From: an uncultured Acetatifactor sp.
GTDB taxonomy: Bacteria; Bacillota; Clostridia; Lachnospirales; Lachnospiraceae
DNA: 64,000 bases
Direction: 5' to 3'
Assembly: GCA_910580225.1 (NCBI GenBank)
Contig: CAJTXE010000005.1
Span: 19,387-83,386, forward strand
Shown: positions 45,441 through 54,949 of the stretch, one piece after another
How the letters are laid out: every line of letters starts with the position of its first letter
How positions within the stretch are numbered: the first letter of the stretch is position 1
The notes under the pieces: generated by a model
Told to the model about the DNA's origin: nothing
Database searches by the model: none
The model's input: the letters and a program-made list of their open reading frames with translations, nothing else
Translations under genes and position numbers: made by a program

Positions 45441-46145
45441 ATGTTACTGGTAAGTCTGATAATCGGAATTGCGGTATGCTATGGATTGCCGATAGCAGGT
45501 CTGGTATTCCTGATGCAGAGGCAGAAAGGTGCAGGAAAGGCTTTTATCTGGGGCGCGCTGGCGTTTGTGGTGAGTCAGCTGATGATTCGGGTTCCCATAC
45601 TTCAGTTAGTGCTTCCGAACTTTGGGTGGTTTGCAGTAATGCAGCTGTATCCCTGGAGATATGGACTGTTTCTGGGGCTGACGGCAGGATTGGCGGAGGA
45701 GACAGCCCGTTGGATTGCCGTTCGGTGTCTTCTGAAAGGGAAAGATACTTTGCGTCATGGCCTGGCGTTTGGACTGGGACACGGCGGAATAGAGGCCATG
45801 CTGCTTATCGGGCCAAACATGGCCGTCGGAGTGGTGATGCTGCTGACAGGACAGGCAGCTCTGTTTCCGGCGGATTGGGCAAGCGTTTTGGTGGCAGCGG
45901 CAGAGCGGATTTTTGCCATGGCGTTTCATGTAGGAGCATCGCTGTTGGTGCTGTACGGGGTGCGGGAACGGAAAGGATTCCGGTACTGGGTTCTGGCGGT
46001 AGTTCTGCACACGTTGGTAGACGCAGCTGTAGTGATTCTGCCGTCAAGATTTGGAGCAGGCATTTTCGGCATCGAGCTTTGGGCTGCAGCAGTGGGAGGG
46101 GCGGCGCTGGCCCTTGGCCTTCTATGCTTCCGCAGACGGCGTTGA
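45441..46145 (+). CDS. YhfC family intramembrane metalloprotease-like protein
   Basis: A 234-residue integral membrane protein with about seven hydrophobic segments. Motifs of the YhfC/DUF2324 family, related to CPBP (Abi) intramembrane proteases, are GLAEETARW (EExxR-like, about residues 80-88), GLGHGGIEA (about 111-119), FHVGASLLVLYG and HTLVDAA. The paired Glu and His residues would form the metal site in the membrane. AGGAGG lies nine bases before the ATG. Substrate unknown; monocistronic. Confidence 0.85.
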   Translation: MLLVSLIIGIAVCYGLPIAGLVFLMQRQKGAGKAFIWGALAFVVSQLMIRVPILQLVLPNFGWFAVMQLYPWRYGLFLGLTAGLAEETARWIAVRCLLKGKDTLRHGLAFGLGHGGIEAMLLIGPNMAVGVVMLLTGQAALFPADWASVLVAAAERIFAMAFHVGASLLVLYGVRERKGFRYWVLAVVLHTLVDAAVVILPSRFGAGIFGIELWAAAVGGAALALGLLCFRRRR

Positions 46146-46341
46146 CCATTGCAAATGCCGGCGGCAGAGAGAAATATGACATGGAAGGCCGCTAAAATGG
46201 TGAGATCACGGTTCCGGTTTACCAGGGCAGGAAAGGCGGAACCATCTCCGGTCAGGCAGGGCCTGGACTCCGCTGCGGGATAGGACCAGGAGGAGCAAGT
46301 TCATTTCTGACCAGAACAGAAAAAGATAATAAGAAGAGCAG

Positions 46342-46357
46342 GCCCGCAAAAGCGGGC
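46342..46357 (+). other. GC hairpin just before the DUF3887 start site
   Basis: GCCCGC-AAAA-GCGGGC is a stable 6-bp hairpin ending four bases before the AGGAGGG ribosome site of the lipoprotein gene. It could stabilise the mRNA 5' end or tune translation. Confidence 0.4.
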
Positions 46358-46372
46358 ACACAGGAGGGTATC

Positions 46373-46807
46373 ATGAGAAAAGTTAGTAATTTTAATCAGA
46401 AGAAGGGTATCTGCACAGTTTTCCTTATGGTTTTGACGGCGTTTTGCCTGACAGCCTGTACCAGTACCAAATTGGCGGAGGAATTTGATGAGGCCAAAGT
46501 GAAAGAGTCGGCCACGAAGGCGGTAGACTACCTGATTGCAGGGGAATATGAAGAATGTGTGGCTATGATGGATGCCAACATGCAGGCGAGTCTGACTCCG
46601 GAAGCGCTGTCTGCAAATGTGGATGCTGTGATCGAGAAGGTGGGAGCATTTCAGGAATATAAGAGCGTTGCCGTGGTGGGACAGAAGGACGGGCAAGGAG
46701 CGGACTATGCGGTGGCGGTTGTGGTGGCAGGTTTTGAGAACGGAAAGCTTACATTCAATGTGAGCTTTAATGTGGGGATGGAGATGATTGGGTTGTGGAT
46801 GAAGTAA
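46373..46807 (+). CDS. DUF3887 lipoprotein
   Basis: A 144-residue secreted lipoprotein. The lipobox is LTAC with C29 as the lipidated residue, after a basic N-terminus and a hydrophobic stretch. The mature part matches DUF3887, an NTF2-like fold (AVDYLIAGEYEECVAMMDAN, then YAVAVVVAGFENGKLTFNVSF). These domains are thought to bind peptides or small ligands at the cell surface and often occur with hydrolases or YhfC-type membrane proteins, as here. Confidence 0.85.
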   Translation: MRKVSNFNQKKGICTVFLMVLTAFCLTACTSTKLAEEFDEAKVKESATKAVDYLIAGEYEECVAMMDANMQASLTPEALSANVDAVIEKVGAFQEYKSVAVVGQKDGQGADYAVAVVVAGFENGKLTFNVSFNVGMEMIGLWMK

Positions 46808-47020
46808 ATGCCGAACAGATAAAAAATATCTGTTACCGCAATTATCGTATCAGTCCGGCAGTACATTCCGTTTCAGTGTAGTATAGGCTGCAGGAAGGGC
46901 CGGCGTGAAATGCAGCCTTAGACGGAAGGTAAAGTGAGGGAGTCAGGGACAGTTGGAAAGGCACCTGTAGGATTGAAGGGATTTTATGCAAAAGGGAGAG
47001 GAACAGGAGGAGACAAAGCC

Positions 47021-49363
47021 ATGGGTGGAATACGGAGGAAGTGCAGAAGTCTGCTGGTGGGGCTGTTTGTGGTAGTATGCGGAATAGCAGGATGCAGTTC
47101 GGAAGAACCTGCGGAGCAGCATGAGGAGACAGCAGCCGAAGCCGACCGGAGGGAAGGGGAAAGTACCGGATACGATCCCACAGCAGGTTCCTGGATGTGG
47201 GGAGGGGAGGTTTCGGAAAGCGGAGAATCCTGGTCTACGGTATACTATTGGGGAGATTACATGCTGAATACTTTGGAGAACGGCATGAGGATAACGAAGC
47301 GCATTACTGCTTTAGAGGGTTCCGATTACTATATTTTGGAAAGGTATACTGCCTTTGGAAAGACGGGATCCGGATGCCAGAAATACTATCTGACTTCCCT
47401 GGATAAGACCACGTTGGAGGTGGAACGGAAGGAATTGAAGCTGCAGGGAGCGGCTGAGGGCAGCGCAGAGACGCTTTCCGGGTTGGCGGAGGAGCTGACA
47501 GCGGACATGGATGAGAACTGGCTGATTGTTACAGGAATGTCTGTCCGGGACGGAAGACTGTGCCTGCTGGCTTTGCAGATGGACAGAGAGAACAGGGCTC
47601 CGGCTCATTATTATATGGTATGGCTGGATGCAGGAGGAAGGGTGGAAAGCGCAGCGGACCTGCTGCCGGAGATACAGCGGGCGGGAATGCAGATAGACGG
47701 GATGGTGCCGGAAGGGCTTGCATGTGATAGGGACAATTATTATGTGGGAATGGGAAATCAGTTGTCCGGCATCGGGATTTTTGACGGTGAGGGAAGATAC
47801 CTGAAACATGTGAAGGCTCCTGCCGGGGCGGATGAAACGATTGCTTTTGCATTCTGCCTGCCCGATGGAAGACCTGTATTTCAGTGCGCAGAGGGGGAGA
47901 AGACAGCCATATTCTACCTTCAGGACCTGGAGGAGAAGATGCTTTATTACGGGGCGTGTGACAGGGTGGGTGCCGGATTCTCCAATGATCAGGGAGAGAT
48001 AATCTATGCAGGAAGCACAGGGATTATGAGGTGGAATGTGCACACCGGCGAAAGGGAGCGTATCTACCAGGACACAAGCTTAAGTCCGTGGATTTATGAG
48101 GCAATCTGGGAAACGGAAGACGGTGGGGTTGCTGCGGTATATTATGACGAACAAACTACATTTGTGCAAAAGCTGCAGCCCGGGTCAGAAGTGACAGAAC
48201 AGAAAGTGGTCCTGAGCTTTCTGGAAGAAAGTCAGATGATGCAGAATTGTGCAGATGAATATTCCCGTCAGCATCCGGGGATAAAAATAGAAGTAGAGAG
48301 TCTGAATAAGGAGGAAGATTATGACACAGCATTTCAGCGGCTTGCTGTACAGCTGGCTTCCGGAGAAGGACCGGATATGCTTGTACTGCGCAGAGAACAG
48401 CTGGAAATTCTGCAGAAGAAGGGGGTGCTGGCTGAATTGACCCAGCTTCTGCCGGAAGAGGTGTTGGAACAGATTTTTCCCGGGGTATTGGAGGCAGGAA
48501 GTATAGATGGGACGCTTTATGGGATTGCTGCAGAGTGCGGTGTGAATACGCTTGCAGTTTCGAGAGACCTGTGGCAGAAGGATACATGGGACTATCCGGA
48601 TATCATAGCATTCATGGAACAAAATGGGGTATCGGGCGGTGAAGTGAAGCGTATTTTTGGAGACATGAATGCGGGAAAACTGCTGGAACTGCTGGCAATT
48701 ATAAGCATTCATGCAGGAACGTCTTCTCTGGTGGATGAGGAAACGGGGAAATGCGGTTTTGATACGGAAGAATTTGCGGAGCTGCTGGAGTTCTGCAAAA
48801 GGTATGGCACGGCATCGGGCAGGGATCCTGGCGGGGAAAGCCAGGTATATTGGATCGGCGGCAATCTGGTTTCCTTCAGTCAGCAGATGGCAGATCTGGG
48901 AGAAGGATATCAGTGTATAGGCTTTCCGGGAAACGGGTCTTATGGCGGATTTGTGGAGTGCCCGTTTCTGATTGGCGTAGGTAATAAAACAGAAAATGCG
49001 GAGATTGTCAGAGATTTCCTGCAGTATGTGTTAAGCGACAGGAAGCAGGGACAGAGCGGTGGATCTTCGGTGAGAGAGGACGTTTTCCGCAGCCGTGTAA
49101 TAGAACATACAGAATTCGGCAAGGGGGCGATCTATATGGATGCGGCGGGCGGTTACAGGGAATTGGGGTCAAAACCGGACGGCAGTTCTTATTTGCCGGA
49201 ATATCTGGATATCTTGGAAAAGGGAGCGGATCTGCCCGTGTGGAATATACGGATAGGAGGGGTAATCCTGGAGGAAGCAGAAACCTTCTTTAACGGGGAC
49301 AAGACAGCGGAGGCCGTGGCCGAGGTGATTCAGAATCGGGTGCAGCTGTATCTGAATGAATGA
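47021..49363 (+). CDS. Lipoprotein with propeller-like region and solute-binding domain
   Basis: A 780-residue exported lipoprotein. The lipobox GIAGC follows a basic start and hydrophobic stretch; the mature part opens with an acidic linker (SSEEPAEQHEETAAEADR). About residues 60-390 have repeated short beta motifs with Gly/Asp turns, like a beta-propeller. About 395-780 is a type 1 extracellular solute-binding domain (YSRQHPGIKIEVESLNKEED, GEGPDMLVLRREQLEIL, GTLYGIAAECGVNTLAVSRD). There is no permease gene next to it, so it may be an orphan binding or sensing protein. The ATG at 47021 has AGGAGG upstream; earlier GTG starts would spoil the signal peptide. Confidence 0.82.
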   Translation: MGGIRRKCRSLLVGLFVVVCGIAGCSSEEPAEQHEETAAEADRREGESTGYDPTAGSWMWGGEVSESGESWSTVYYWGDYMLNTLENGMRITKRITALEGSDYYILERYTAFGKTGSGCQKYYLTSLDKTTLEVERKELKLQGAAEGSAETLSGLAEELTADMDENWLIVTGMSVRDGRLCLLALQMDRENRAPAHYYMVWLDAGGRVESAADLLPEIQRAGMQIDGMVPEGLACDRDNYYVGMGNQLSGIGIFDGEGRYLKHVKAPAGADETIAFAFCLPDGRPVFQCAEGEKTAIFYLQDLEEKMLYYGACDRVGAGFSNDQGEIIYAGSTGIMRWNVHTGERERIYQDTSLSPWIYEAIWETEDGGVAAVYYDEQTTFVQKLQPGSEVTEQKVVLSFLEESQMMQNCADEYSRQHPGIKIEVESLNKEEDYDTAFQRLAVQLASGEGPDMLVLRREQLEILQKKGVLAELTQLLPEEVLEQIFPGVLEAGSIDGTLYGIAAECGVNTLAVSRDLWQKDTWDYPDIIAFMEQNGVSGGEVKRIFGDMNAGKLLELLAIISIHAGTSSLVDEETGKCGFDTEEFAELLEFCKRYGTASGRDPGGESQVYWIGGNLVSFSQQMADLGEGYQCIGFPGNGSYGGFVECPFLIGVGNKTENAEIVRDFLQYVLSDRKQGQSGGSSVREDVFRSRVIEHTEFGKGAIYMDAAGGYRELGSKPDGSSYLPEYLDILEKGADLPVWNIRIGGVILEEAETFFNGDKTAEAVAEVIQNRVQLYLNE

Positions 49364-49530
49364 TTGTGGCCAGGGCGCTGTAGGACATGGCTTTCGTTTC
49401 TCATGGTAAGCACTTTTCGTCAAGATAAACGGCACGGAATCCTGTATTCTGGTATTGTCACAGAGCAAAAGACTGACAGCGGAAGCTGATTCTGCAAAAA
49501 TCCGCAGTCAGGCAGTAAGGAGGCGCAGTG

Positions 49531-51057
49531 ATGGATAACAGGAATCCCATATTTCGTTCCCTCAGCATGATAGAGGAGAGAATTCATGAGAAGCTTACCG
49601 TGGAAACATTGGCATCAGACGTTCATTTCTCCAAATACCACTATCAGCGTATGTTTCGGGAGGCAGTGGGAGACAGCGTCATGGGGTATGTAGCCAGACG
49701 GAGGATTGCTCTGGCGGCCGAGGAGCTTGCCGACAACCAGTGCACCATACTGGAGTTGGCGCTGAAGTACGGTTACGATTCCCATGAGGGTTTCACCCGC
49801 AGTTTCAAGGCATATATGGGCGTAGCCCCTGCGGAATACAGGAAGTACTGCCTGCGCCGGCCGAAAGGAGAAAAGGAGAAAAATGCCATGATGTATTCAA
49901 AATCCACAGATGAGATGATGAAGGAACTGAACGGACTGATTGCAGAGGCCGGGGAGACCGCGGCCTATACCAGGAAGCACAAAGGAGACACGCCGGAGGC
50001 GGCATTTTATGACGGTTTCTGGGAGTTTGCCGCCGGAAGGGCAGAGCGGATGGCAGAGCAGCTGAAAGAGGTGCAGGAGAGAGTCACTGCTCTTGCCGGG
50101 AGGCCTGATGAGATATCGGCCCGGTTCCTGATTGTGAAAGCGATAGAGGATGCTGCCTTTGAGGTCAGTATTACAGCGTTTCAGGCAGGGCTTACCATGG
50201 CCAGGGCCATACCGGAGCATGGGGCGAAATATGCACCCATCTGTGAAAAATATGATATCCTGGCCGGACATGCAAGGGGAAAGGCGGAAAAAATAGCAGG
50301 ATACTTTAATGACCTGGCGGCATTGATTTTTCAGGATATGAGGAAACAGGCAGGAGAAAAGATGGAAAAAGCCGTCGCTGCAGGAAGGGTGGCGGCAAAA
50401 GTCCTGGCAGACCCGGTGCTGCCTTACGGCTACCTGGCGGAGGAGATAGGTGATCTGGCAGAGAGTTTCGGCTCAATGCCTCTGGAGGAAGTGACGCTTT
50501 CCTGTCTGGAGGATGGATTGCTGCGCCTGGAGACGGCTGCCTTTGCGGCGGAGGTTGATGCCCTGCGTATGCCGTCTGACAGTGAAATTCTTAATGGTAT
50601 TTCGTGCTTTAAGGAACGGGTCAGGGAGACTCTGGAATTCTTCCGCAGCCTGCCGGGAGAGGCGGGGATGCTGGAGGAGAACGGAAGAGGCCGGATTCTG
50701 GAGCGCACGGAAGAGAAACGGTACAGCGATCTGGCAGCCCAGGAGAGGATTCTGCTGTTTTATCTGAAGGGAGAGATCCGGAAGCTGGGAGACGCCCGTT
50801 TGAACGAGGAGCAGAAAGCAGCCTTTGAGGATATCTGCGGTAAGATCGGCAGGGCGGTGGAGCTGTCTGCCGGAAGGCAGGCAGCAGGTGGAACCGGGCT
50901 GAACGGGCAGTCTTTTGACCCCGCAGAAATCGTGCAGCTGCTTCAGGAAGCATATGACGGAATGAAGGCCGAGGCAGAACGGCTGGGCGTATGCGGCGGT
51001 CCGGTGCGGTACCTGGCGGAGGCGGTGAAGGCTCCGGTCAGGTATTTGCAAGGCTGA
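49531..51057 (+). CDS. AraC-family regulator with long helical C-terminal domain
   Basis: A 508-residue protein. The two AraC-type HTH motifs fill about residues 10-110 (LTVETLASDVHFSKYHYQRM, then ILELALKYGYDSHEGFTRSF, then GVAPAEYRK). The remaining 390 residues are helical, rich in Ala and Glu, without a recognisable ligand domain. The arrangement with the HTH at the N-terminus resembles SoxS/Rob-like regulators with effector domains behind. AAGGAGG lies seven bases before the ATG at 49531; the GTG just before it is not needed. Effector and targets unknown. Confidence 0.85.
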   Translation: MDNRNPIFRSLSMIEERIHEKLTVETLASDVHFSKYHYQRMFREAVGDSVMGYVARRRIALAAEELADNQCTILELALKYGYDSHEGFTRSFKAYMGVAPAEYRKYCLRRPKGEKEKNAMMYSKSTDEMMKELNGLIAEAGETAAYTRKHKGDTPEAAFYDGFWEFAAGRAERMAEQLKEVQERVTALAGRPDEISARFLIVKAIEDAAFEVSITAFQAGLTMARAIPEHGAKYAPICEKYDILAGHARGKAEKIAGYFNDLAALIFQDMRKQAGEKMEKAVAAGRVAAKVLADPVLPYGYLAEEIGDLAESFGSMPLEEVTLSCLEDGLLRLETAAFAAEVDALRMPSDSEILNGISCFKERVRETLEFFRSLPGEAGMLEENGRGRILERTEEKRYSDLAAQERILLFYLKGEIRKLGDARLNEEQKAAFEDICGKIGRAVELSAGRQAAGGTGLNGQSFDPAEIVQLLQEAYDGMKAEAERLGVCGGPVRYLAEAVKAPVRYLQG

Positions 51058-51099
51058 CAGAGTACCTTATTTCGGCGGAGATTTTAAACGGTTTTCTTT

Positions 51100-51134
51100 C
51101 CCCGGCTTTCATGCATGGAAGCCGGGGAATTTTA
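51100..51134 (+). terminator. Terminator after the AraC-family gene
   Basis: CCCCGGCTTTC (51100-51110) pairs with GGAAGCCGGGG (51117-51127), loop ATGCAT, then AATTTTA. It lies 43 bases after the stop codon. The T-run is short, but the stem is strong. The rest of the 302-bp gap to the next gene holds only a doubtful 76-codon frame. Confidence 0.65.
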
Positions 51135-51359
51135 TAGTCGTTATTTTTCTAACCAGGACAAGTCGGAAGTGAGAGCGCTGCAGCCGGAAAAATTTATTTT
51201 CGGTCAGAATGGTTTCAGGGTATTGTCAACGGGAATGGGGCAGGGTATAATAACGGTCAGAGGTTCCTGTTTTCGAAAAGGTGTGTATCAGCCTGTTTTT
51301 CATGATCAATGCCAAAAAGTAGAGGCGCTTGAGCGGCCGGAATGAGGAGAAGGAATAGA

Positions 51360-52277
51360 ATGGAGAAGATACTGATTGTTGATGACAGCCGTTTGCAGGC
51401 TGCACAATTAAGATTGATTTTGGAGGAGGAATACGACATAACCATTGCTCAGACAGCGGAAGACGGGCTTCATCTTGCGAATGTGGGGAATTTTTCCTTG
51501 ATCCTGCTGGATGTGGTCATGCCGGGTATGGATGGTTTTACTTTGCTGAAGAAGCTGCAGGAGGAAATTATCGTGCAGAGTGTTCCGGTGATTTTGATTA
51601 CCAGCCTGACTGATGAGGAGAGCGAGCAGAGAGGACTTGCGTTAGGAGCGGTTGATTACATAACCAAGCCCTTTCGCCCGGCGATCGTGAAAGCAAGGGT
51701 GGATACGCATATCAAGCTGTATAATTACCGGAAACAGGTGGAGCTTCAATCCAGGACAGACCAGCTGACAGGAATTGCAAACAGGTGGCAGCACGACCGC
51801 TATAGTCTGTTAAAGTGGAAAGAAGCGGTTCGCCTGCAGGTTCCCTTTTCCATCTGTATGTTTGATATCGATCACTTCAAGGCGTTTAATGATACGTTCG
51901 GACACCCGGCGGGTGACAAAGTCATTGCAACGGTGGCGAAGATCATTTCTTCCCATTTGCAGCGGAGTACTGATTTTGTGGCCCGGTATGGAGGAGAGGA
52001 GTTTGTGGCCTTTCTTGTGGGAGACAGTTCGGAAAAAGCATTTACACATCTGAAGAAAATCCGGCAGGCGGTGGAGGACCGGCATATTCCGCATGCTCCC
52101 AATGTATCTGAATGGGTTACGATCAGCATCGGAGGCGTCACTGTGATTCCTCAGGCAGACATTTCTTACCAGGAAACGCTGAAAAGGGCGGATACGATGC
52201 TTTACAATGCCAAGGAAGCGGGGCGGAACAGGGTGGTCTGGTTTGATGAGAAGCTGGGGCAGCAGCATGAAAAATAA
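51360..52277 (+). CDS. REC-GGDEF diguanylate cyclase
   Basis: A 305-residue PleD-like protein: receiver domain (VDDSR, phosphoacceptor D51 in LILLDVVMPG, and Lys in YITKPF) and a GGDEF cyclase domain with active GGEEF in ARYGGEEFVAF (about 207-217). RSTD sits exactly five residues before GGEEF, the RxxD inhibitory site for c-di-GMP feedback. It should make c-di-GMP when phosphorylated. No partner kinase is adjacent. The ATG at 51360 has AGGAGAAGG upstream; six extra in-frame codons (from 51342) are unlikely. Confidence 0.93.
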   Translation: MEKILIVDDSRLQAAQLRLILEEEYDITIAQTAEDGLHLANVGNFSLILLDVVMPGMDGFTLLKKLQEEIIVQSVPVILITSLTDEESEQRGLALGAVDYITKPFRPAIVKARVDTHIKLYNYRKQVELQSRTDQLTGIANRWQHDRYSLLKWKEAVRLQVPFSICMFDIDHFKAFNDTFGHPAGDKVIATVAKIISSHLQRSTDFVARYGGEEFVAFLVGDSSEKAFTHLKKIRQAVEDRHIPHAPNVSEWVTISIGGVTVIPQADISYQETLKRADTMLYNAKEAGRNRVVWFDEKLGQQHEK

Positions 52278-52297
52278 GACATGATATAATCAAAAAA

Positions 52298-52335
52298 GGC
52301 TGCGGCATGATGACATGCGGCAGTCCCTTTTTCTT
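52298..52335 (+). terminator. Terminator after the diguanylate cyclase gene
   Basis: An imperfect stem of GGCTGCGGCATG with CATGCGGCAGTCC (one bulge, one mismatch), loop ATGA, preceded by an A-run and followed by CTTTTTC. It can act in both directions. Confidence 0.7.
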
Positions 52336-52481
52336 GGCAAAACGTAAAACAATACAGTTATTCCTGCAGTTCCCTGAGGGACTGAAGGTTTCTGTATATT
52401 TTCCGGGCAGGGTACAGCAGGGCATCACGTGAAATGTTCGGCCCGGAAGGCGCCTTTCGTCAGCTGCGCGCGCAGTGACAG

Positions 52482-52745
52482 TTATCTGGGCGGGAATTTG
52501 GATTTCCGGAGAGGAATTCCCCCCAGTTTTTCCAGATAAGCCCGTTCCTTTTCTGTGTTGATTACTTCCCGCAGAGCCTTCAGCTCATCTGTGATCCGAT
52601 CCAGCCGAAGCAGCACCTCATTTGTGTCAAACTTGGCAGAATCGCCCTTATCGCTCAGCTTCTTGTATAGCTTTTCTGTTTCCTTATGTACGCATTTGGC
52701 CTGTTTCCGTACACTTTTCTTCAGTTTTAGAATCATATTCGTCAA
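52482..52745 (-). CDS. Unknown small coiled-coil protein, 87 aa
   Basis: A basic, helical protein with a predicted coiled coil (LLRLDRITDELKALREVINT, about residues 45-64) and a Pro/Arg-rich end. No family recognised. Start is uncertain: TTG at 52745 is well placed after AAGGGAG, while ATG at 52736 is 13 bases away; both give a similar protein (87 or 84 residues). Confidence 0.6.
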   Translation of the reverse strand: MTNMILKLKKSVRKQAKCVHKETEKLYKKLSDKGDSAKFDTNEVLLRLDRITDELKALREVINTEKERAYLEKLGGIPLRKSKFPPR

Positions 52746-52892
52746 CCCGCTCCCTTCCGTTTTTGCTTTTCTTTTATCATATTCTATTTTGAAGGTATCG
52801 TCAAGGAGATTAGCTGTGTTTTCCGTATTTTTCCGGGAGCGGGATTGTCTCTGAACAGCACCGGGAACCTTTTATCAAAGTCTGTTGGTTTG

Positions 52893-53327
52893 TCAAATAA
52901 GGCTACTGTTATTGAAATATTTGGAGAGACTCTGGTAAGCGGCCAGGGCGCCGGAGCCTGCAGCAGTATTGTATGGAGAGCCTAAGCCGGCGGAAGATCC
53001 CAATCCGTTCAGCGCCATTGCAGAATATCCCGAAGATCCCAGTCCCGTCCGGGTATAAAGATTAGCGGACAGCATCTGCCGCATCAGTTCATTGGTCAGC
53101 TGACATTTCTCACAGCAGGAGCTGTCTTTTTCGGGCAAAGGAACAGATGTATCTGTAGTCTTATTATCGGAGCGCACAGAAGCCGTGCGGCTGCCTGCTG
53201 GGGAGACTGGGTTCATTTTAGCATTTTCGATATAATTGGCAAAGTTCTTGACGGAGGCAGTTCTTCTGCCGCCATACCGGGCATAGTAGGTATTGATTTC
53301 TTTTGTTGTAAGTTCAGAAAGGTACAT
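52893..53327 (-). CDS. Unknown 144-aa protein with Gly/Ser-rich tail
   Basis: Not recognised. The first 35 residues (MYLSELTTKEINTYYARYGG) look ordered; the middle is Ser/Thr-rich with a CCEKC cluster (about residues 71-75) followed by a helix (TNELMRQMLSANLY), and the end is Gly/Ser/Ala-rich low complexity. GGAG precedes the ATG. It lies between the small coiled-coil gene and the kinase gene, same strand, so it could be co-transcribed with either. Confidence 0.6.
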   Translation of the reverse strand: MYLSELTTKEINTYYARYGGRRTASVKNFANYIENAKMNPVSPAGSRTASVRSDNKTTDTSVPLPEKDSSCCEKCQLTNELMRQMLSANLYTRTGLGSSGYSAMALNGLGSSAGLGSPYNTAAGSGALAAYQSLSKYFNNSSLI

Positions 53328-53487
53328 TTTTCACTCCGTTTCCGCATCCGTCATTCCATATTCTGTTATCCGTAAACAGGGTACCGGTACAGGGCTGGAG
53401 GGGGATGCTGTATTGTTTTTGGTATCTTTTTCAGGGATTTTACATTGTATTTGGGCGGTGGGTGGACAGAAATCCAAAGAGCTTTTT

Positions 53488-54897
53488 TCATGGTGTTCTC
53501 CTTTCCTGGAGCAGCACGGTTACACGAAAACGCTGGCCGTGGGCTTGAATCTCCACATCCCCTCCGTATTTTTCTGCTTCCTGTTTTACATTGGACAGGC
53601 CGATGCCGTGGAGAGAAGCTGCCGTATTTCGGGAATCCGTTTTCCTGGTGGAGACAGGGAGTCGGGTATGCTCATCATAGGTGATTTCTCCCTGATAAGA
53701 ATTGCAGACCTCTATCAGGAAGAATTTTTTCTTCTGTCTGCCGGATAGACTTATATCCCGGTGTCCTTCCGGTACCTTTTCACAGGCCTCCAGCGCGTTG
53801 CAGAGCAGGTTGGTGAGAATGATTCCAATATCGTAAGCGTCGTACCCGCCGGATACGGGATATACAAATGCACAGTGAAAAGACACGCCCAGCTCGGCTG
53901 CAGCCCGCTGTCTGTCATTTATGATGACATCGGTGACAGGATTTCCGGTATGAAGGGACATGGGGAAGGCATTTAAACTGACGTCCATTCTGGAGATATA
54001 GTTTTCCATGTCTTCATAGTGGCCGCTTTCTGCCAATCCCCTGATATTGGTCAGATGATTCTTCATTTCATGCTTCATTCGCCGAATCCCGTCATGGAAT
54101 TGCTCCATTTCCCGGATACGTTCCTGCAGAGCAGCGGTCTGCTGCTCCATGACAAAGTATTTCCGCCGCGTCTCCTGGAGGCCAATGATTTTCTGCCAGG
54201 CAGCTATGGCGGCCAGGATGCCTGCGTAGAAAAGAGCTGCCGTAGCAGGCACAATGGCGGTCAGGAGCGGAAAGCGGTCATAGAGCTGAAAAAAGTGATC
54301 TTCATTGTTGATGATTAAAAGCCGGAGGATGATTCTGGTAAACAGGATGCCGGTGGCCGGCGTCAGAAGCAGATAGCACAGTTCCTTCCCATGGAGTCTG
54401 GCAACGCTCTTTTTCAGCTGCTGTCCTGCCAGGGCCAGCAGTAAGGAAAACAGGATAAACTGCACCGCCTGGAGCAGGAGATAATTCCATGCCGCGTTTC
54501 GATAGACTTGTTCCGGCGTGAACGCATGCTCCAGAACCCATTGGCTGATATAGAAATCCAGGCTTCTGGTCATCATGAAGGTCAGGCTTTTGATACACTG
54601 AAACAGGATGCCCAGGAGGAAAACAAAGTTACGTTCCATTCCCAGAGTTCCGGAAAGCAGCACCAGCATTCCCACCACCAGCACCATGTGCATCCAGCCA
54701 TGGAACCAGGAAACCAGGAAAAGAGGATAGCCGACGATATAGATTGTAAACACAAGGAGGGCTATCTTCCGGGATCCGGGTTTCCGCTGTCTTTCGGTTA
54801 TAAAGAAGCAGTAAAACCCTGCCATAGCGGCGGCGTATAAAAGGAATTCGATTCCGAAAACGATTTCATGAAACAGAATAAAGCATTCGTTGCTCAT
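53488..54897 (-). CDS. AgrC-like GHKL histidine kinase
   Basis: A 469-residue membrane sensor kinase with about six to seven hydrophobic segments in residues 1-220, the H-box RRMKHEMKNHLTNIRG, and a GHKL ATPase domain (ILTNLLCNALEACEKV, then LHGIGLSNVKQEAEKYGGDV). AGGAGG lies six bases before the ATG. It is the partner of the LytTR regulator upstream on the same strand (52-base gap). No peptide precursor gene is adjacent, so the signal is unknown. It lacks the internal repeats of the other kinase in this window. Confidence 0.92.
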   Translation of the reverse strand: MSNECFILFHEIVFGIEFLLYAAAMAGFYCFFITERQRKPGSRKIALLVFTIYIVGYPLFLVSWFHGWMHMVLVVGMLVLLSGTLGMERNFVFLLGILFQCIKSLTFMMTRSLDFYISQWVLEHAFTPEQVYRNAAWNYLLLQAVQFILFSLLLALAGQQLKKSVARLHGKELCYLLLTPATGILFTRIILRLLIINNEDHFFQLYDRFPLLTAIVPATAALFYAGILAAIAAWQKIIGLQETRRKYFVMEQQTAALQERIREMEQFHDGIRRMKHEMKNHLTNIRGLAESGHYEDMENYISRMDVSLNAFPMSLHTGNPVTDVIINDRQRAAAELGVSFHCAFVYPVSGGYDAYDIGIILTNLLCNALEACEKVPEGHRDISLSGRQKKKFFLIEVCNSYQGEITYDEHTRLPVSTRKTDSRNTAASLHGIGLSNVKQEAEKYGGDVEIQAHGQRFRVTVLLQERRTP

Positions 54898-54949
54898 TGT
54901 TGGCCTCCTGTTTCGTGTCAGCAGGTTAACTGTGCAGGCGGGGCAGGTG

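Noticed and set aside
51115..51345. 76-codon plus-strand frame before the diguanylate cyclase
   Set aside because: It begins in a terminator loop, has no ribosome site and no recognisable content.
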